A stretch of 64,000 bases of DNA from Rhodospirillaceae bacterium (GTDB lineage: Bacteria; Pseudomonadota; Alphaproteobacteria; Rhodospirillales; Rhodospirillaceae): positions 124,001 to 188,000 of the forward strand of contig JAVJSV010000012.1 of the NCBI GenBank assembly GCA_040219235.1, written 5' to 3'. Within the stretch, counting starts at the first letter, position 1. Each line of letters starts with the position of its first letter. Below, piece by piece: positions 53,307 to 63,058 of the stretch. Below the pieces are notes generated by a model that was not told the origin of the DNA, did no database searches, and saw nothing but the letters and a program-made list of their open reading frames with translations. The position numbers and the translations under genes are program-made.

Positions 53307-53978
53307 ATGAACAAGCCTGCTGAGGCTCCAAAACTCTTCTTTATCGGTGCCCGGGGGCATGCCCGTGTACTCCTCTATATTCTTCAGCAACAAGGTGTGA
53401 AAATTGAGGGCCTGACAGACTTAGATCTCAGCCTCAAAGGCACGGATGTCTATGGTGTGCCAGTGTTGGGCGATGACGATATTCTCAAATCTTATGAGCC
53501 CGTAAACATTAAATTGGTCAATGCGGTCGGCAATGCGCCGCGCTCAGGACGGTCGGGCTTACACGTCCGACGGGCGCTCTTTGAGCGGTTCAAGTCTAAA
53601 GGCTATGGCTTTGCTACGATCATCAGCGATGACGCCCTGGTGTCTGATCGCGCCACCTTAGACGAAGGGGTTCAGGCGGTGACGCGCTCACTTGTGCATC
53701 CCGGTGTAAAGGTCGGGCAAAATACCATCTTGAATACGGGCGCAAGTCTTGACCACGATTGTTGGGTTGGGGCGCACAGTCATATTGCCCCTTGGGCGGT
53801 GTTATGTGGTGGCGTCACCGTCGGCACGGAGTGTCACATTGGGGCGCGATCCGTATTGATCCCCGGAATAAAGGTCGGGGATGGGGCTGTTGTTGGTGCT
53901 GGCGCCGTTGTCACCAGCGATGTTGCCGCTGGAGAGACCGTCGTCGGCAATCCCGCACAGCCGATTTCTGTCAAATAA
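53307..53978 (+). CDS. NeuD/PglD-family sugar O- or N-acetyltransferase
   Basis: A 223-aa left-handed beta-helix acetyltransferase. The N-terminal Rossmann-like domain begins LFFIGARGHARVLLYIL (about 10-26, PglD-N type), and the hexapeptide repeats run from about 105 to 215 with the catalytic His in LDHDCWVGAHSHIAPW and the acetyl-CoA region GAVVTSDVAAGETVVGNPA. In PglD-type pathways it acetylates the 4-amino sugar produced by PglF and PglE. The following gene is a PglF/CapD-type dehydratase, in keeping with N,N'-diacetylbacillosamine or a related sugar. Confidence 0.87.
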   Translation: MNKPAEAPKLFFIGARGHARVLLYILQQQGVKIEGLTDLDLSLKGTDVYGVPVLGDDDILKSYEPVNIKLVNAVGNAPRSGRSGLHVRRALFERFKSKGYGFATIISDDALVSDRATLDEGVQAVTRSLVHPGVKVGQNTILNTGASLDHDCWVGAHSHIAPWAVLCGGVTVGTECHIGARSVLIPGIKVGDGAVVGAGAVVTSDVAAGETVVGNPAQPISVK

Positions 53979-54069
53979 GGATAGATTTAACCATCGATCA
54001 GAGCGTGGTGAATCTCGGACGAGTCAGGTATCTTGTCCGCCCCGTACAAAAGGACGGCAGAATCTTTCT

Positions 54070-56016
54070 GTGAAATCTCTCAGCAGCATATTTACCCAGC
54101 CGCGCAATCTTATTGTGCTGATGCACGATACAGCCATGGCCTTCATTGCCCTGGGCATTGCTTTTTTTCTGCGCCTGGGGCCTGGCATGTTCGATCAGAT
54201 GGGGGTCGTACTCCAGCTTTCTGCGGTCTATGCAGCCCTCGCTCTGGTTGTGTATCTGTTTACCGGATTGTACCGTCACGTCTGGGCCTACGTTTCCTTC
54301 GCTGATGGCGTAAATATTGTCCGCTCAGCGACATTGGTTGCTCTCGCATTTCTTCCTCTGATGTTTCTGTTTACCCGGCTGGAGGATTTGCCCCGGTCGG
54401 TTCCGATTATTGGCTGGTTTGTCCTGGTTGTGATTCTGGCTGGCCCGCGTCTCGCCTTTCGTCTGATTAAGGACCGCCGTTTTGGATTTTTTGGCACCGT
54501 CCATGCGGTGCCAACACCCGTACTACTCATTGGAGCTGGCGACGACGCAGCGCATTTTATGCGTGCGACCAAACTGGATCCTCAGAGCCAGTATCTTGTT
54601 GTTGGTTTGGTGACGGCAACGCCGACCCGTGTGGGTCAAATCATGCACGGGGCCGAAGTGCTTGGGCAGGACAATGATATCGAAGTCATCATTGAACGCC
54701 TGACATCGCGCGGGTTAAGACCCAAACGCCTGATCCTGGCGCGGCCAGAAAATCAGCGCGATATTCTGGGCGAGCTCCTGCGGGTCTCTCAAGACACTAA
54801 TATTCCTCTGGCCAAGCTGCCGCCTGTGACGGATGTCCGCAGCTATGATGAGCCAGATTTTGCGCCCCGGCCCATTCTGCTTGAAGATCTTCTTGGGCGC
54901 CCACCGCGCAGCCTAGACCGGGACGCCATGCAGGCATTGATCAAAAGCAAGCGCATCCTCATTACCGGGGCTGGTGGGTCTATCGGATCTGAACTGGTGC
55001 GCCAGATTGCCGCGGCGGGCCCCCTCAACGTGGCGCTGCTCGATCATGGAGAATTTAACCTCTACACGATTGAGATGGAGACACGAATCAATTGGCCAGC
55101 CCTGGATATCCAGCCGATCATTGCGGATGTGCGTGATAGCATTCGTATCAATTCTGTTATTGGCACGTTTAAGCCAGATATCGTGTTTCACGCTGCCGCC
55201 CTAAAACATGTTCCCATGGTTGAGCATAATCCCTTGGAAGGGCTTGCGACCAATGTGATTGGGACCCGCATTGTTGCGGATGCCTGTCAGGTCCACGGTG
55301 TGCCGGAGATGGTCTTGATTTCTACAGACAAGGCCGTGAACCCGTCGAACGTGATGGGCGGCGGCAAACGCCTCGCGGAGATGTATTGTCAGGCTGTAGA
55401 TATCGATGGTCAGGGAACGCGCTACATTACGGTCCGGTTTGGTAACGTGCTGGGGTCGACGGGCTCGGTCGTGCCGTTGTTCCAGAAACAATTAGCCGCT
55501 GGCGGGCCGTTGACGGTGACCCACCCTGATATTCAGCGCTACTTCATGACGGTTGAAGAAGCTGTTGAGCTGGTGCTTCAAGCCGCTGCGTTAGGTCCCA
55601 GCCGCGACGATAAAGGTGGAACCTACGTTCTTGATATGGGCACGCCCGTAAAAATCATGGACTTGGCGCGTCAGGTGATTCGCCTGGCCGGTAAAATCCC
55701 AGAGACTGAGATCAAAATTGAAATCACTGGCCGGCGGCCCGGCGAAAAACTCACCGAAGAGCTTTTCCATGAGGATGAGCCCCCAGTCCCAACCGATATG
55801 GATGGGATTCTCATTGCCCGCTCAAGGTCTCAATCGACATCCTTTACTGAACTGGCCTCAAAAATGGACCAATTGGCCGAGGCATGTGCCGCGCAGAATG
55901 AGCGGGCAGCGATGAAGATCCTCTTTGAGTTGGTGCCCGAGTTGAACCGTGAAATCCCAATGCCAGAGTCCCTCAGCAGCCCTGCTCCGCCGCCAAAGCT
56001 AAAATTGGCCACGTAG
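54070..56016 (+). CDS. Membrane nucleotide-sugar 4,6-dehydratase, CapD/PglF/WbpM-like
   Basis: A 648-aa protein: four N-terminal membrane helices (about residues 10-130), a first Rossmann-like domain (VLLIGAGDDAAHFM), then the catalytic SDR domain beginning ILITGAGGSIGSELVRQIA (about 295) with HAAALKHVPMVEHNP and the TDKAVNPSNVMGGGKRLAEMY active-site region. It makes UDP-4-keto-6-deoxy-GlcNAc. I choose GTG 54070 because the residues after it match the usual N-terminus (helix 1 with HD); the frame is open 63 codons upstream but that overlaps the NeuD-like gene. It follows that gene by 91 bases. Confidence 0.9.
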   Translation: MKSLSSIFTQPRNLIVLMHDTAMAFIALGIAFFLRLGPGMFDQMGVVLQLSAVYAALALVVYLFTGLYRHVWAYVSFADGVNIVRSATLVALAFLPLMFLFTRLEDLPRSVPIIGWFVLVVILAGPRLAFRLIKDRRFGFFGTVHAVPTPVLLIGAGDDAAHFMRATKLDPQSQYLVVGLVTATPTRVGQIMHGAEVLGQDNDIEVIIERLTSRGLRPKRLILARPENQRDILGELLRVSQDTNIPLAKLPPVTDVRSYDEPDFAPRPILLEDLLGRPPRSLDRDAMQALIKSKRILITGAGGSIGSELVRQIAAAGPLNVALLDHGEFNLYTIEMETRINWPALDIQPIIADVRDSIRINSVIGTFKPDIVFHAAALKHVPMVEHNPLEGLATNVIGTRIVADACQVHGVPEMVLISTDKAVNPSNVMGGGKRLAEMYCQAVDIDGQGTRYITVRFGNVLGSTGSVVPLFQKQLAAGGPLTVTHPDIQRYFMTVEEAVELVLQAAALGPSRDDKGGTYVLDMGTPVKIMDLARQVIRLAGKIPETEIKIEITGRRPGEKLTEELFHEDEPPVPTDMDGILIARSRSQSTSFTELASKMDQLAEACAAQNERAAMKILFELVPELNREIPMPESLSSPAPPPKLKLAT

Positions 56017-56021
56017 TCTTT

Positions 56022-56041
56022 GAACGGCGTATAAGCCGTTT
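56022..56041 (+). terminator. Weak intrinsic terminator after the CapD-like gene
   Basis: AACGGC (56023-56028) and GCCGTT (56035-56040) form a 6-bp stem around a 6-base loop, followed by a short T-run then CCC. It lies 6 bases after the stop at 56016, a plausible end of the NeuD/CapD transcript. Confidence 0.4.
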
Positions 56042-56117
56042 TCCCGGCTGTGCAGGCATGTTAAACCCCGTCTCTCCGTTGCTCTAAAATTCGCTCCCAA
56101 TCAATTCCGAGGTCTCC

Positions 56118-57695
56118 ATGTCTGCTCCCGCCGTTCGTCGCGCTTTACTCTCAGTTTCCGACAAATCGGGCCTTGTGGAGTTTGCCAAGTTTCTGGCGGA
56201 GAAAGGCGTGGAACTGGTTTCAACCGGCGGCACCGCGAAAGCCATCGCAGAGGCGGGGTTGGCCGTTCGCGAAGTGTCAGACCTGACCGGGTTTCCTGAA
56301 ATGCTGGATGGCCGGGTGAAAACCCTTCATCCCAATGTACATGGCGGGCTGCTGGGTGTGCGTGGCAATGCAGAGCACGAAGCGACCATGGCTGAGCACA
56401 AGATCTCTCCCATCGACTTGATTGTCGTTAATTTGTATCCCTTTGAAAAAACAGTTGCCGCAGGTGCCGATTTTGCGACCTGCATCGAGAACATCGACAT
56501 CGGTGGGCCCGCCATGATCCGCTCCGCTGCAAAAAACCATGCCGGGGTTGCCGTTGTGGTGGACCCGCAGGACTACGCCCAGGTCAAAGCAGATATGGCG
56601 GCCAACGGCGGTGCAGTGTCTGAAGATTTGCGCACGATTCTTGCCGCGCGTGCCTTCTCAAGAACGGCGGCCTATGACAGTGCCATCTCAACCTGGTTTG
56701 CTGATCAACTGGGTGAAACGTTCCCCCGGTGGCTGTCGACCACTGGCACAAAGAAGCAGGATTTGCGCTACGGTGAAAACCCACACCAAGAAGCCGCGCT
56801 TTACTTAACGGGCGATTCACGGCCCGGCGTTGCCACAGCGCAGCAGGTTCAGGGCAAAGAGCTGAGTTATAACAACATCAATGATACGGACGCGGCCTTT
56901 GAATTGGTGGCTGAGTTTGAACAACCAGCCGTTGCGATCATCAAGCATGCCAATCCGTGTGGCGTCGCGGTTGCCGGTGATTGTCTGTCAGCCTATGCCA
57001 AAGCACTGGCCTGCGACCCTGTGTCCGCATTTGGAGGCATTGTCGCGCTCAACCGTCCGCTTGACGAAGCGCTGGCGCTGAAGATCACCGAGCTGTTTAC
57101 GGAAGTCGTGATTGCACCAGAGGCCGATGATGCGGCCAAGAAAGTGTTTTCAAAGAAAAAGAATTTACGTCTTCTGTTGACCGGCAGCATGCCGGATGTG
57201 TCTGCACCCGCCCGGATGATCAAGCCCGTTGCCGGCGGTTTATTGGCCCAAACCAAAGACACAGGCCATATCCGTTCAGGTGATCTCAAGGTCGTGACAG
57301 CGGTCAAGCCGTCAGAACATCAGATTGATGACATGCTGTTCGCCTTTACCATCGCGAAACACGTTAAATCCAACACCATTGTCTACGCCAAAGACGGCGC
57401 CACAGTGGGTATTGGTGCCGGGCAGATGAGCCGGGTTGACTCCGCGCGTATCGCTGCGGCCAAAGCGCGTGATGCCGCCGCTGAAGCGGGTTTAGATACG
57501 CCAGCAACCGTTGGTTCTGTTGTGGCGTCTGATGCGTTTTTCCCGTTCACCGATGGCTTGCTCGCAGCTGTTGAGGCGGGGGCGACCGCGGTCATTCAGC
57601 CTGGTGGGTCTATTCGCGATGATGAGGTTATTGCCGCGGCGGATGAAAAAGGTCTGGCGATGGTCTTTACGGGCATGCGCCACTTTAGGCACTAA
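56118..57695 (+). CDS. purH: Bifunctional AICAR transformylase/IMP cyclohydrolase
   Basis: A 525-aa enzyme catalysing the last two steps of IMP synthesis. The N-terminal IMP cyclohydrolase (about 1-195) starts [20 protein letters not shown] with STGGTAKAI and [12 protein letters not shown]; the C-terminal transformylase has [13 protein letters not shown], the catalytic Lys-His in [10 protein letters not shown] and [11 protein letters not shown]. Standard length. It stands between polysaccharide genes without functional link, and converges with an MFS gene (11 bases between stops). Confidence 0.98.
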   Translation: MSAPAVRRALLSVSDKSGLVEFAKFLAEKGVELVSTGGTAKAIAEAGLAVREVSDLTGFPEMLDGRVKTLHPNVHGGLLGVRGNAEHEATMAEHKISPIDLIVVNLYPFEKTVAAGADFATCIENIDIGGPAMIRSAAKNHAGVAVVVDPQDYAQVKADMAANGGAVSEDLRTILAARAFSRTAAYDSAISTWFADQLGETFPRWLSTTGTKKQDLRYGENPHQEAALYLTGDSRPGVATAQQVQGKELSYNNINDTDAAFELVAEFEQPAVAIIKHANPCGVAVAGDCLSAYAKALACDPVSAFGGIVALNRPLDEALALKITELFTEVVIAPEADDAAKKVFSKKKNLRLLLTGSMPDVSAPARMIKPVAGGLLAQTKDTGHIRSGDLKVVTAVKPSEHQIDDMLFAFTIAKHVKSNTIVYAKDGATVGIGAGQMSRVDSARIAAAKARDAAAEAGLDTPATVGSVVASDAFFPFTDGLLAAVEAGATAVIQPGGSIRDDEVIAAADEKGLAMVFTGMRHFRH

Positions 57696-57706
57696 GGCGT
57701 TGATGC

Positions 57707-58993
57707 TTAGACCGTTTGCTTGGGTTCTTTGACAGTCTGTAAAAGTATCAAGCCAACAATAAGAAACACCAATATTGTCGCCATTCCAATACGCTGACTC
57801 CCGGCCAGCGCCGTAACGCCTCCTACGGCAAAAGGTCCGACAAAGCTGGTGACTTTTCCAGAGACGGCATACAAGCCAAACATCTCACCCCGCATTGCAG
57901 GAGGAGCGAGCCGCGCCATGAAGGTTCTGCTTGCGGCTTGCACGGGTCCAAAGAACGTACTCATGATCAGTGCCGCAATCCAAAACTGCGGCACGGTTTG
58001 TGCGATGAGAACGCCGATGGCCGATAGAGTAAGGGCGGATAAACTGATCGTCAGAGTCAGCTTGGATCCATAACGATCATCAACCCAGCCAAACACAGCG
58101 GCTCCTAAACCGGCGGTCACATTGAGGGCGATGCCAAAAATAATAATGTCTTCGAGCGTCATCCCAAAGGTGCCAGCCGCGTAAATGCCGCCGAACGCAA
58201 ACATGGTGTTGACGCCGTCAATGTAAACCATACGTGCGATGAGAAAGCGGAAACTGTTGGCGTTTTGTTTCACATTACGCAGCGTCGCGATCAGAGTTGA
58301 TATCCCCTGTTTTATGGCCGCTGTAAGTGGGACCTGCGTGCTGGGCGTGTCGGGCGTAAAAGCAAACAACGGCCACGTAAACAACGCGATCCAAACAGCG
58401 GTTAGTAAGAGCGTTGCGCGAACATGCTCAGCGTCGTTTGTATCCAGGTTAAACGGGGCTGGATCCGCCTGAATAAATCCAACTAAGGCCAAAACCAGGC
58501 ATATCAATCCACCCGCATAGCCAAGACCCCACGCCAGCCCTGAAACGCGACCTAAGCGATCGGGTGTTGTCAGGCTTGGAAGCATGGTGTTGTAGAAAAC
58601 CAACCCAACTTCAAAGCCGACCGTGCCAAATACCACCAGGGTCAGGGCCAGGGGAATGGAGTCTGTTCCCGGCTTGGCAAACCACAGCGCGGCTGTGGCC
58701 ACCACGCACATCAGTGTAAAAAAAGCCAGCCAGGGCTTTCTGCGACCCGTATGGTCTGCAATCGCGCCGGAGATCGGGCTCGTCAGCGCAATAATCACGC
58801 CAGCAATTCCAGTGGCTAACCCCCAGAGGGACGTGCCTGTTGTTGGATCTGGCGCAATGGCTTGGGTGAAATAAGCTGAAAAGACAAATGTGGAAACGAC
58901 GGTTGTGAAGCCTGAGTTTCCAAAATCAAAAAAGGCCCAAGCCCACAACCCTTTCTGAGAGGTCTTGGGGGTCTGAGGAGTAATGGCTGTCAT
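57707..58993 (-). CDS. MFS transporter, UMF1/Atg22-like family
   Basis: A 428-aa transporter with about 12 helices. The signature WAWAFFDFGNSGFTTVVSTFVFSAYF at residues 17-42 and ADHTGRRKPWLAFF fit the bacterial UMF1 family related to yeast Atg22 amino-acid effluxers; substrates of bacterial members are unknown. It overlaps the Gfo/Idh oxidoreductase gene by 4 bases and is the last gene of the aminotransferase-oxidoreductase-MFS unit, so it may move a product or precursor of that pathway. Confidence 0.86.
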   Translation of the reverse strand: MTAITPQTPKTSQKGLWAWAFFDFGNSGFTTVVSTFVFSAYFTQAIAPDPTTGTSLWGLATGIAGVIIALTSPISGAIADHTGRRKPWLAFFTLMCVVATAALWFAKPGTDSIPLALTLVVFGTVGFEVGLVFYNTMLPSLTTPDRLGRVSGLAWGLGYAGGLICLVLALVGFIQADPAPFNLDTNDAEHVRATLLLTAVWIALFTWPLFAFTPDTPSTQVPLTAAIKQGISTLIATLRNVKQNANSFRFLIARMVYIDGVNTMFAFGGIYAAGTFGMTLEDIIIFGIALNVTAGLGAAVFGWVDDRYGSKLTLTISLSALTLSAIGVLIAQTVPQFWIAALIMSTFFGPVQAASRTFMARLAPPAMRGEMFGLYAVSGKVTSFVGPFAVGGVTALAGSQRIGMATILVFLIVGLILLQTVKEPKQTV

Positions 58994-59913
58994 AACAAAC
59001 CGGCGTGCTGCCGGATTTTATTGGCCAAGTGCAAGGCTTGCGCCCCCTCTGCGCCCGAGGCTATAAGGCTGTCTTGATTTTGAGTGAGTTGGGCAAACGC
59101 CCGCAGTTGCGCCCGCAAGGCATCACGATCATCCACCTTAACTTCTGTTTCCGTGCTGCTTTGAATTTCAACAACCGTCTTCGCCGCAAAGTCGATCCGG
59201 TATTGCGACGTGCCAACGCCTATTTGTAAATCTCTATGCTGTGTTTTTGCCGCCCGGCTGACTTGGAACTGCGCGGTCGATTGATCATCAAATATAAGAT
59301 GCGTCGTAATATCTTCTGTCGTCGCGCCGGGTGCAACGCTGATAGAGGCAACGTCTGACTCTAAAAACAACGTCATGAGGTCCAGATCGTGAATCATCAG
59401 ATCAAGAACAGCATCCACATCGTAGTTTCGCGGTGATGGTAAATGAAGTCTGCGCGCACTGAAGCTGGAAACAGCATGCCCGTCTTTTATTTTATCACGC
59501 AGAACACGGCGCAGCGTCAGAATCGTTGGATTAAACCGTTCGATATGGCCGATTGCCAGCGCAGCGCCGCCAGCGCCAGCAGCCTTAATAATGGCCTGTG
59601 CTTCATCATCATCAACAGCAATGGGTTTTTCAATCAGGCAGGCGATACCAGCTTCCAGCAATGGGACTGCGACTGCGCGGTGGTGTCGCGTTGATACAGC
59701 GATAACGGCCATATCAATCTGTCCAACCAAATCGTTTATGTTGCTGATGGCTTTACAGGTGAAGTCTTGCGCAACCTGTTTTGCAACATCGGTCTGTTGA
59801 TCACTCACAGCGACCAGGTCAACCACCTCGACGTCGGCGCAGGCTCTGGCATGATGCATCCCCATGCGCCCTAAGCCGATGACGGCGACCCTAGGCGTGG
59901 TGTTCGTATTCAT
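58990..59913 (-). CDS. Gfo/Idh/MocA-family oxidoreductase, WbpB/WlbA-like
   Basis: A 307-aa NAD-dependent sugar dehydrogenase. Rossmann loop VIGLGRMGMHHARACAD near residue 10, conserved CLIEKPIAVD and GHIERFNPTI, features of the UDP-GlcNAcA 3-dehydrogenase (WlbA/WbpB) subfamily. That enzyme works directly with a WbpE-type aminotransferase, and such a gene lies just upstream (13-base gap). Together they would install a 3-amino group on UDP-GlcNAcA. The C-terminal domain is of the short type. Subfamily call is by motif and neighbour only. Confidence 0.82.
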   Translation of the reverse strand: MNTNTTPRVAVIGLGRMGMHHARACADVEVVDLVAVSDQQTDVAKQVAQDFTCKAISNINDLVGQIDMAVIAVSTRHHRAVAVPLLEAGIACLIEKPIAVDDDEAQAIIKAAGAGGAALAIGHIERFNPTILTLRRVLRDKIKDGHAVSSFSARRLHLPSPRNYDVDAVLDLMIHDLDLMTLFLESDVASISVAPGATTEDITTHLIFDDQSTAQFQVSRAAKTQHRDLQIGVGTSQYRIDFAAKTVVEIQSSTETEVKVDDRDALRAQLRAFAQLTQNQDSLIASGAEGAQALHLANKIRQHAGLL

Positions 59914-59926
59914 AACACTCAGGCGC

Positions 59927-61066
59927 TTAGGTGTTTAAAGCTGCGCGGATGGCGGCAATCACCCGGTCTTGAGCCTCTGGCGTCAAGTAAGGGTGCATAG
60001 GTAGGCTGACGACCTGGGCCGCAATTTTTTCCGTAACGGGCAGCCCGTTTCCGGCAACTGGAAAGCCAGCATAAGGGTTATGGGTATGCAGGGGGTGTCT
60101 ATAAAACACCGCCGTGGGAATGTTGTCGGCAGACAAGCGTTCCACGATCAAATCACGCTGATCTGACACAATTGTATACTGCGCCCAGACGGACGTTGCG
60201 CCGTCAATCACCTGGGGTGTCTGAACGATGTCATGCAGACCGTCATGATATCTGTTTGCAACCGCGTTGCGTTTTTCGCATTCGTCGTCAAAAATTTTCA
60301 GCTTCTGCAATAAGACGGCGGCCTGAATGGAATCAAAGCGCGCTGTGAGTCCTAAAGACTCTGCTTTTACACTGCGGCCGCCATTGCCATGAACCCGCAT
60401 ATTTTTCATACGCTCATAGAGGGCCGTGTCGTCCGTTAGAACAGCACCACCGTCGCCATAGCACCCGAGGGGCTTGGAGGGGTAAAAGCTGGTGCCGGTC
60501 ACGCGCCCGAGGGACCCAACCGGAGAACCCTTGTAAGCGGCCCCAAAACTTTGGGCGCCATCATCAAGAATCCAAAGGCCGTGCTGTTCGGCAAATGCGC
60601 GTATTGGATCAAAATCAGCCGGCTGGCCAAAAAGGTCGACGGTCATAATGGCACGCACTGTTATGTTTGCACGCGCGGCGGCCTGTAACGCGGCTTCAAG
60701 GTTATCGGGATCCATGTTGAACGTGTGCGGATCAATATCCACGAACACGGGTGTTGCGCGGCGCAAGGCGATAACTTCAGCAGACGATGTAAATGTAAAA
60801 GAGGGCACCAAAACGCCATCGCCGGGGCCGATGTCCGCCGCCATTAAGGGCAGAACCAGGGCGTCCGTGCCGCTGGCGCAGGACAGGCAATGTTTGACGC
60901 CTGCGCGCTTGGCCATCTGATCTTCGACCTCTGCGACCTCCGGCCCCATAATAAAGGCGCCGTGCTCTAAAACACGGGCGATCGCGTCATCAATGTCCTG
61001 GGAAATGCGTGCCCGTTGGGCTTGAAGATCGATAAACGACAAGGGCGGGGACGTTGTATCGCGCAT
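59927..61066 (-). CDS. DegT/DnrJ/EryC1/StrS aminotransferase, WbpE-like
   Basis: A 379-aa PLP enzyme making amino sugars. FIDLQAQRARI at the N-terminus, SGTDALVLPLMA, DDGAQSFGAAYKG, and the PLP-lysine motif SFYPSKPLGCYGDGGAV are those of UDP-3-keto-sugar aminotransferases such as WbpE. The next gene on the strand is a WbpB-like dehydrogenase. WbpD-type acetyltransferase and WbpA dehydrogenase genes are not adjacent, although the NeuD-like protein at 53307 could be an acetyltransferase. A PglE-like role on a 4-keto sugar is the alternative. First gene of its unit. Confidence 0.88.
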   Translation of the reverse strand: MRDTTSPPLSFIDLQAQRARISQDIDDAIARVLEHGAFIMGPEVAEVEDQMAKRAGVKHCLSCASGTDALVLPLMAADIGPGDGVLVPSFTFTSSAEVIALRRATPVFVDIDPHTFNMDPDNLEAALQAAARANITVRAIMTVDLFGQPADFDPIRAFAEQHGLWILDDGAQSFGAAYKGSPVGSLGRVTGTSFYPSKPLGCYGDGGAVLTDDTALYERMKNMRVHGNGGRSVKAESLGLTARFDSIQAAVLLQKLKIFDDECEKRNAVANRYHDGLHDIVQTPQVIDGATSVWAQYTIVSDQRDLIVERLSADNIPTAVFYRHPLHTHNPYAGFPVAGNGLPVTEKIAAQVVSLPMHPYLTPEAQDRVIAAIRAALNT

Positions 61067-61232
61067 AAATCATACCTATCGGCGGGCAGAGTTGGCCACT
61101 ATACCTCAATGCGGGAACTATGCGGCCAAAAGAAGGCGCAACCTACAACTTCGGCCTGACTCTTGTAAACGCGGAGTTGATAACGAGTTTGGGTCCGCCA
61201 GTCTAAACCTGGACAATCTTGCGTCAGGACCG

Positions 61233-61288
61233 TTTACTGCGGGGCAGTATGCGTAAATCCTTTACTGCGGAGCAGTATGAGTAAATCA
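61233..61288 (+). repeat. 28-bp tandem duplication of the msbA-like translation start
   Basis: Copies at 61233-61260 and 61261-61288 match at 25 of 28 bases. Both contain TTTACTGCGG, a purine-rich ribosome-site segment and an ATG (61249 and 61277). The second copy holds the actual gene start; in the first the ribosome segment reads GGGG rather than GGAG. Duplication by slippage or unequal exchange seems the simplest origin. Confidence 0.9.
61249..61284 (+). CDS. Eleven-codon leader ORF overlapping the msbA-like start
   Basis: The first copy of the duplication starts an ORF MRKSFTAEQYE that ends with TAA at 61282-61284, eight bases inside the main gene, whose ATG is at 61277. It has its own GGGG(C) segment upstream. 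Ribosomes finishing it could re-initiate on the main start or block it. Whether it is translated is unknown; it may be only a by-product of the duplication. Confidence 0.35.
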   Translation: MRKSFTAEQYE

Positions 61289-63058
61289 GAGACATCAAAC
61301 CAAACGGGCCCGTTGCTGCGCCGACTGGTCAAAGAGGCCGTCGCGCCCTATGCCTCAAGGTTGGCCATGGCCGCCGTATTTATGGTCCTGGTCGCGGCCA
61401 TGACAGCGGCGCTGGCGTGGCTGATGGACCCTGTCGTCAATCGCGTGTTCGTCGAACGGCGCAGTGATTTATTATGGTCTGTTGGCGGGGCCGTTTTTGC
61501 GGTGTTTGCCATCAAAGGCGCCGCCACGTATGCCCAAACGATTCTGATGACGGGCGTCGGGCAGTCTGTGCTGATGGACATGCAGAACCGCCTGTTCCGG
61601 CACCTCATGACTCAAGACCTGGCGTTCTACCAAAGACACTCTACGGGCAGTCTGATTTCACGCTTCACCACCGATATTGGGATGATGCGTCAAGCCGTGT
61701 CCACGGCGCTTACGGGTCTTGGGAAAGACAGTCTCTCGGTCATTTTTTTGGTGGCGGTGATGTTCTATCAAGACTGGTTGTTGGCCACGATTGCCTTTGT
61801 CGTATTTCCCGCAACCGTCATCCCGATTACGCGGCTGGGGCGGCGCTTGCGCCACGTCACCGCCGACACCCAGGTTCAAACCGGTGGCCTGATGACCGTA
61901 TTACAGCAAACGTTTTCCGGAATGCGGTTGGTCAAGTCCTACCAATTGGAAGATTACGAGATCAAACAAGCCGCGGGTATGACCCGGTCCGTGCGTGACT
62001 TGGTCATGGGGGCTGAGCGGATCAAGGCCATCTCTAGTCCGCTGATGGAAACCGTTGGCGGTGTAGCGGTCACCATCGTCATTGTGTATGGCGGCTGGCG
62101 GGTCATCCAAGACACCACCACGCCGGGGGCCTTCTTTTCCTTTATCACGGCGTTGTTGATGGCCTACCGGCCAATGAAGGCCCTGGCAAATCTCAACTCT
62201 CAAATTCAAGAGGGCTTGGCTGGGGCAGAGCGTCTGTTCGCGCTACTTGATGAGCACTCAGACCTCAAAGAACAGGCACACGTAAAACCGCTCCAAATTA
62301 ACGGGGGCGGCATTCGCTTCAATAAAGTTTCGTTTTCCTATGAGGATCAAACGCAAGTCCTGCGTGAGCTTTCGCTAGAGGCTTTGCCAGGCAAGACGAC
62401 GGCGTTGGTTGGTCCGTCTGGCTCTGGCAAAACAACAATCCTTAATTTGATTCCACGGTTTTTTGATCCGGTCTCCGGGGCCGTTGAAATTGATTCCCAA
62501 GACATCAAAAGAGCAACGCTGACCTCAGTCCGGGCGTCAATTGCCCTGGTCACGCAAGACGTGCTTCTGTTTGATGACACCGTGGCAAACAATATTCGCT
62601 TTGGGAAACCCGATGCGACGCATGAAGAAATTGTGGCTGCGGCAAAAGCAGCGGACGCCGATGTGTTTATCACGGCCATGAAAAACGGCTATGAAACGCT
62701 GGTTGGTGAACGGGGTGAGTCCCTGTCAGGGGGGCAGCGTCAGCGCATTGCCATCGCCCGGGCGATTCTTAAAAATGCACCGATCTTATTGTTGGACGAG
62801 GCCACCAGTGCCCTCGACGCAGAGACTGAAACGCAAGTGCAGGCGGCCATGGACGCGCTCCGCAAAGATCGCACGACGGTGGTGATTGCGCACCGGTTGG
62901 CAACGGTCCAACACGCTGACTGCATTCATGTAGTGGTCGATGGCCAGGTTGTTGAAAGCGGTCGTCACGATGACCTGATCGCCCAGGATGGCGCGTATGC
63001 GCGTTTGTATCGTTTACAATTTGCGGCGTCAGATGCCGTCGATACAGCCGCAGCTTAG
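61277..63058 (+). CDS. msbA: MsbA-like ABC lipid A/lipid exporter
   Basis: A 593-aa half-transporter with an N-terminal six-helix membrane domain (about 20-320) and a C-terminal ATPase: Walker A GPSGSGKTT, Q loop LVTQDVLLFDD, ABC signature LSGGQRQR, Walker B ILLLDEATSALDAE and the switch His in VIAHRLATVQ. Length and motif order fit MsbA, which flips lipid A core or other lipids; other lipid/polysaccharide exporters of the same type cannot be excluded. An upstream tandem duplication of its start region is present. Converges with a GT41 gene (4-base overlap). Confidence 0.88.
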   Translation: MSKSETSNQTGPLLRRLVKEAVAPYASRLAMAAVFMVLVAAMTAALAWLMDPVVNRVFVERRSDLLWSVGGAVFAVFAIKGAATYAQTILMTGVGQSVLMDMQNRLFRHLMTQDLAFYQRHSTGSLISRFTTDIGMMRQAVSTALTGLGKDSLSVIFLVAVMFYQDWLLATIAFVVFPATVIPITRLGRRLRHVTADTQVQTGGLMTVLQQTFSGMRLVKSYQLEDYEIKQAAGMTRSVRDLVMGAERIKAISSPLMETVGGVAVTIVIVYGGWRVIQDTTTPGAFFSFITALLMAYRPMKALANLNSQIQEGLAGAERLFALLDEHSDLKEQAHVKPLQINGGGIRFNKVSFSYEDQTQVLRELSLEALPGKTTALVGPSGSGKTTILNLIPRFFDPVSGAVEIDSQDIKRATLTSVRASIALVTQDVLLFDDTVANNIRFGKPDATHEEIVAAAKAADADVFITAMKNGYETLVGERGESLSGGQRQRIAIARAILKNAPILLLDEATSALDAETETQVQAAMDALRKDRTTVVIAHRLATVQHADCIHVVVDGQVVESGRHDDLIAQDGAYARLYRLQFAASDAVDTAAA

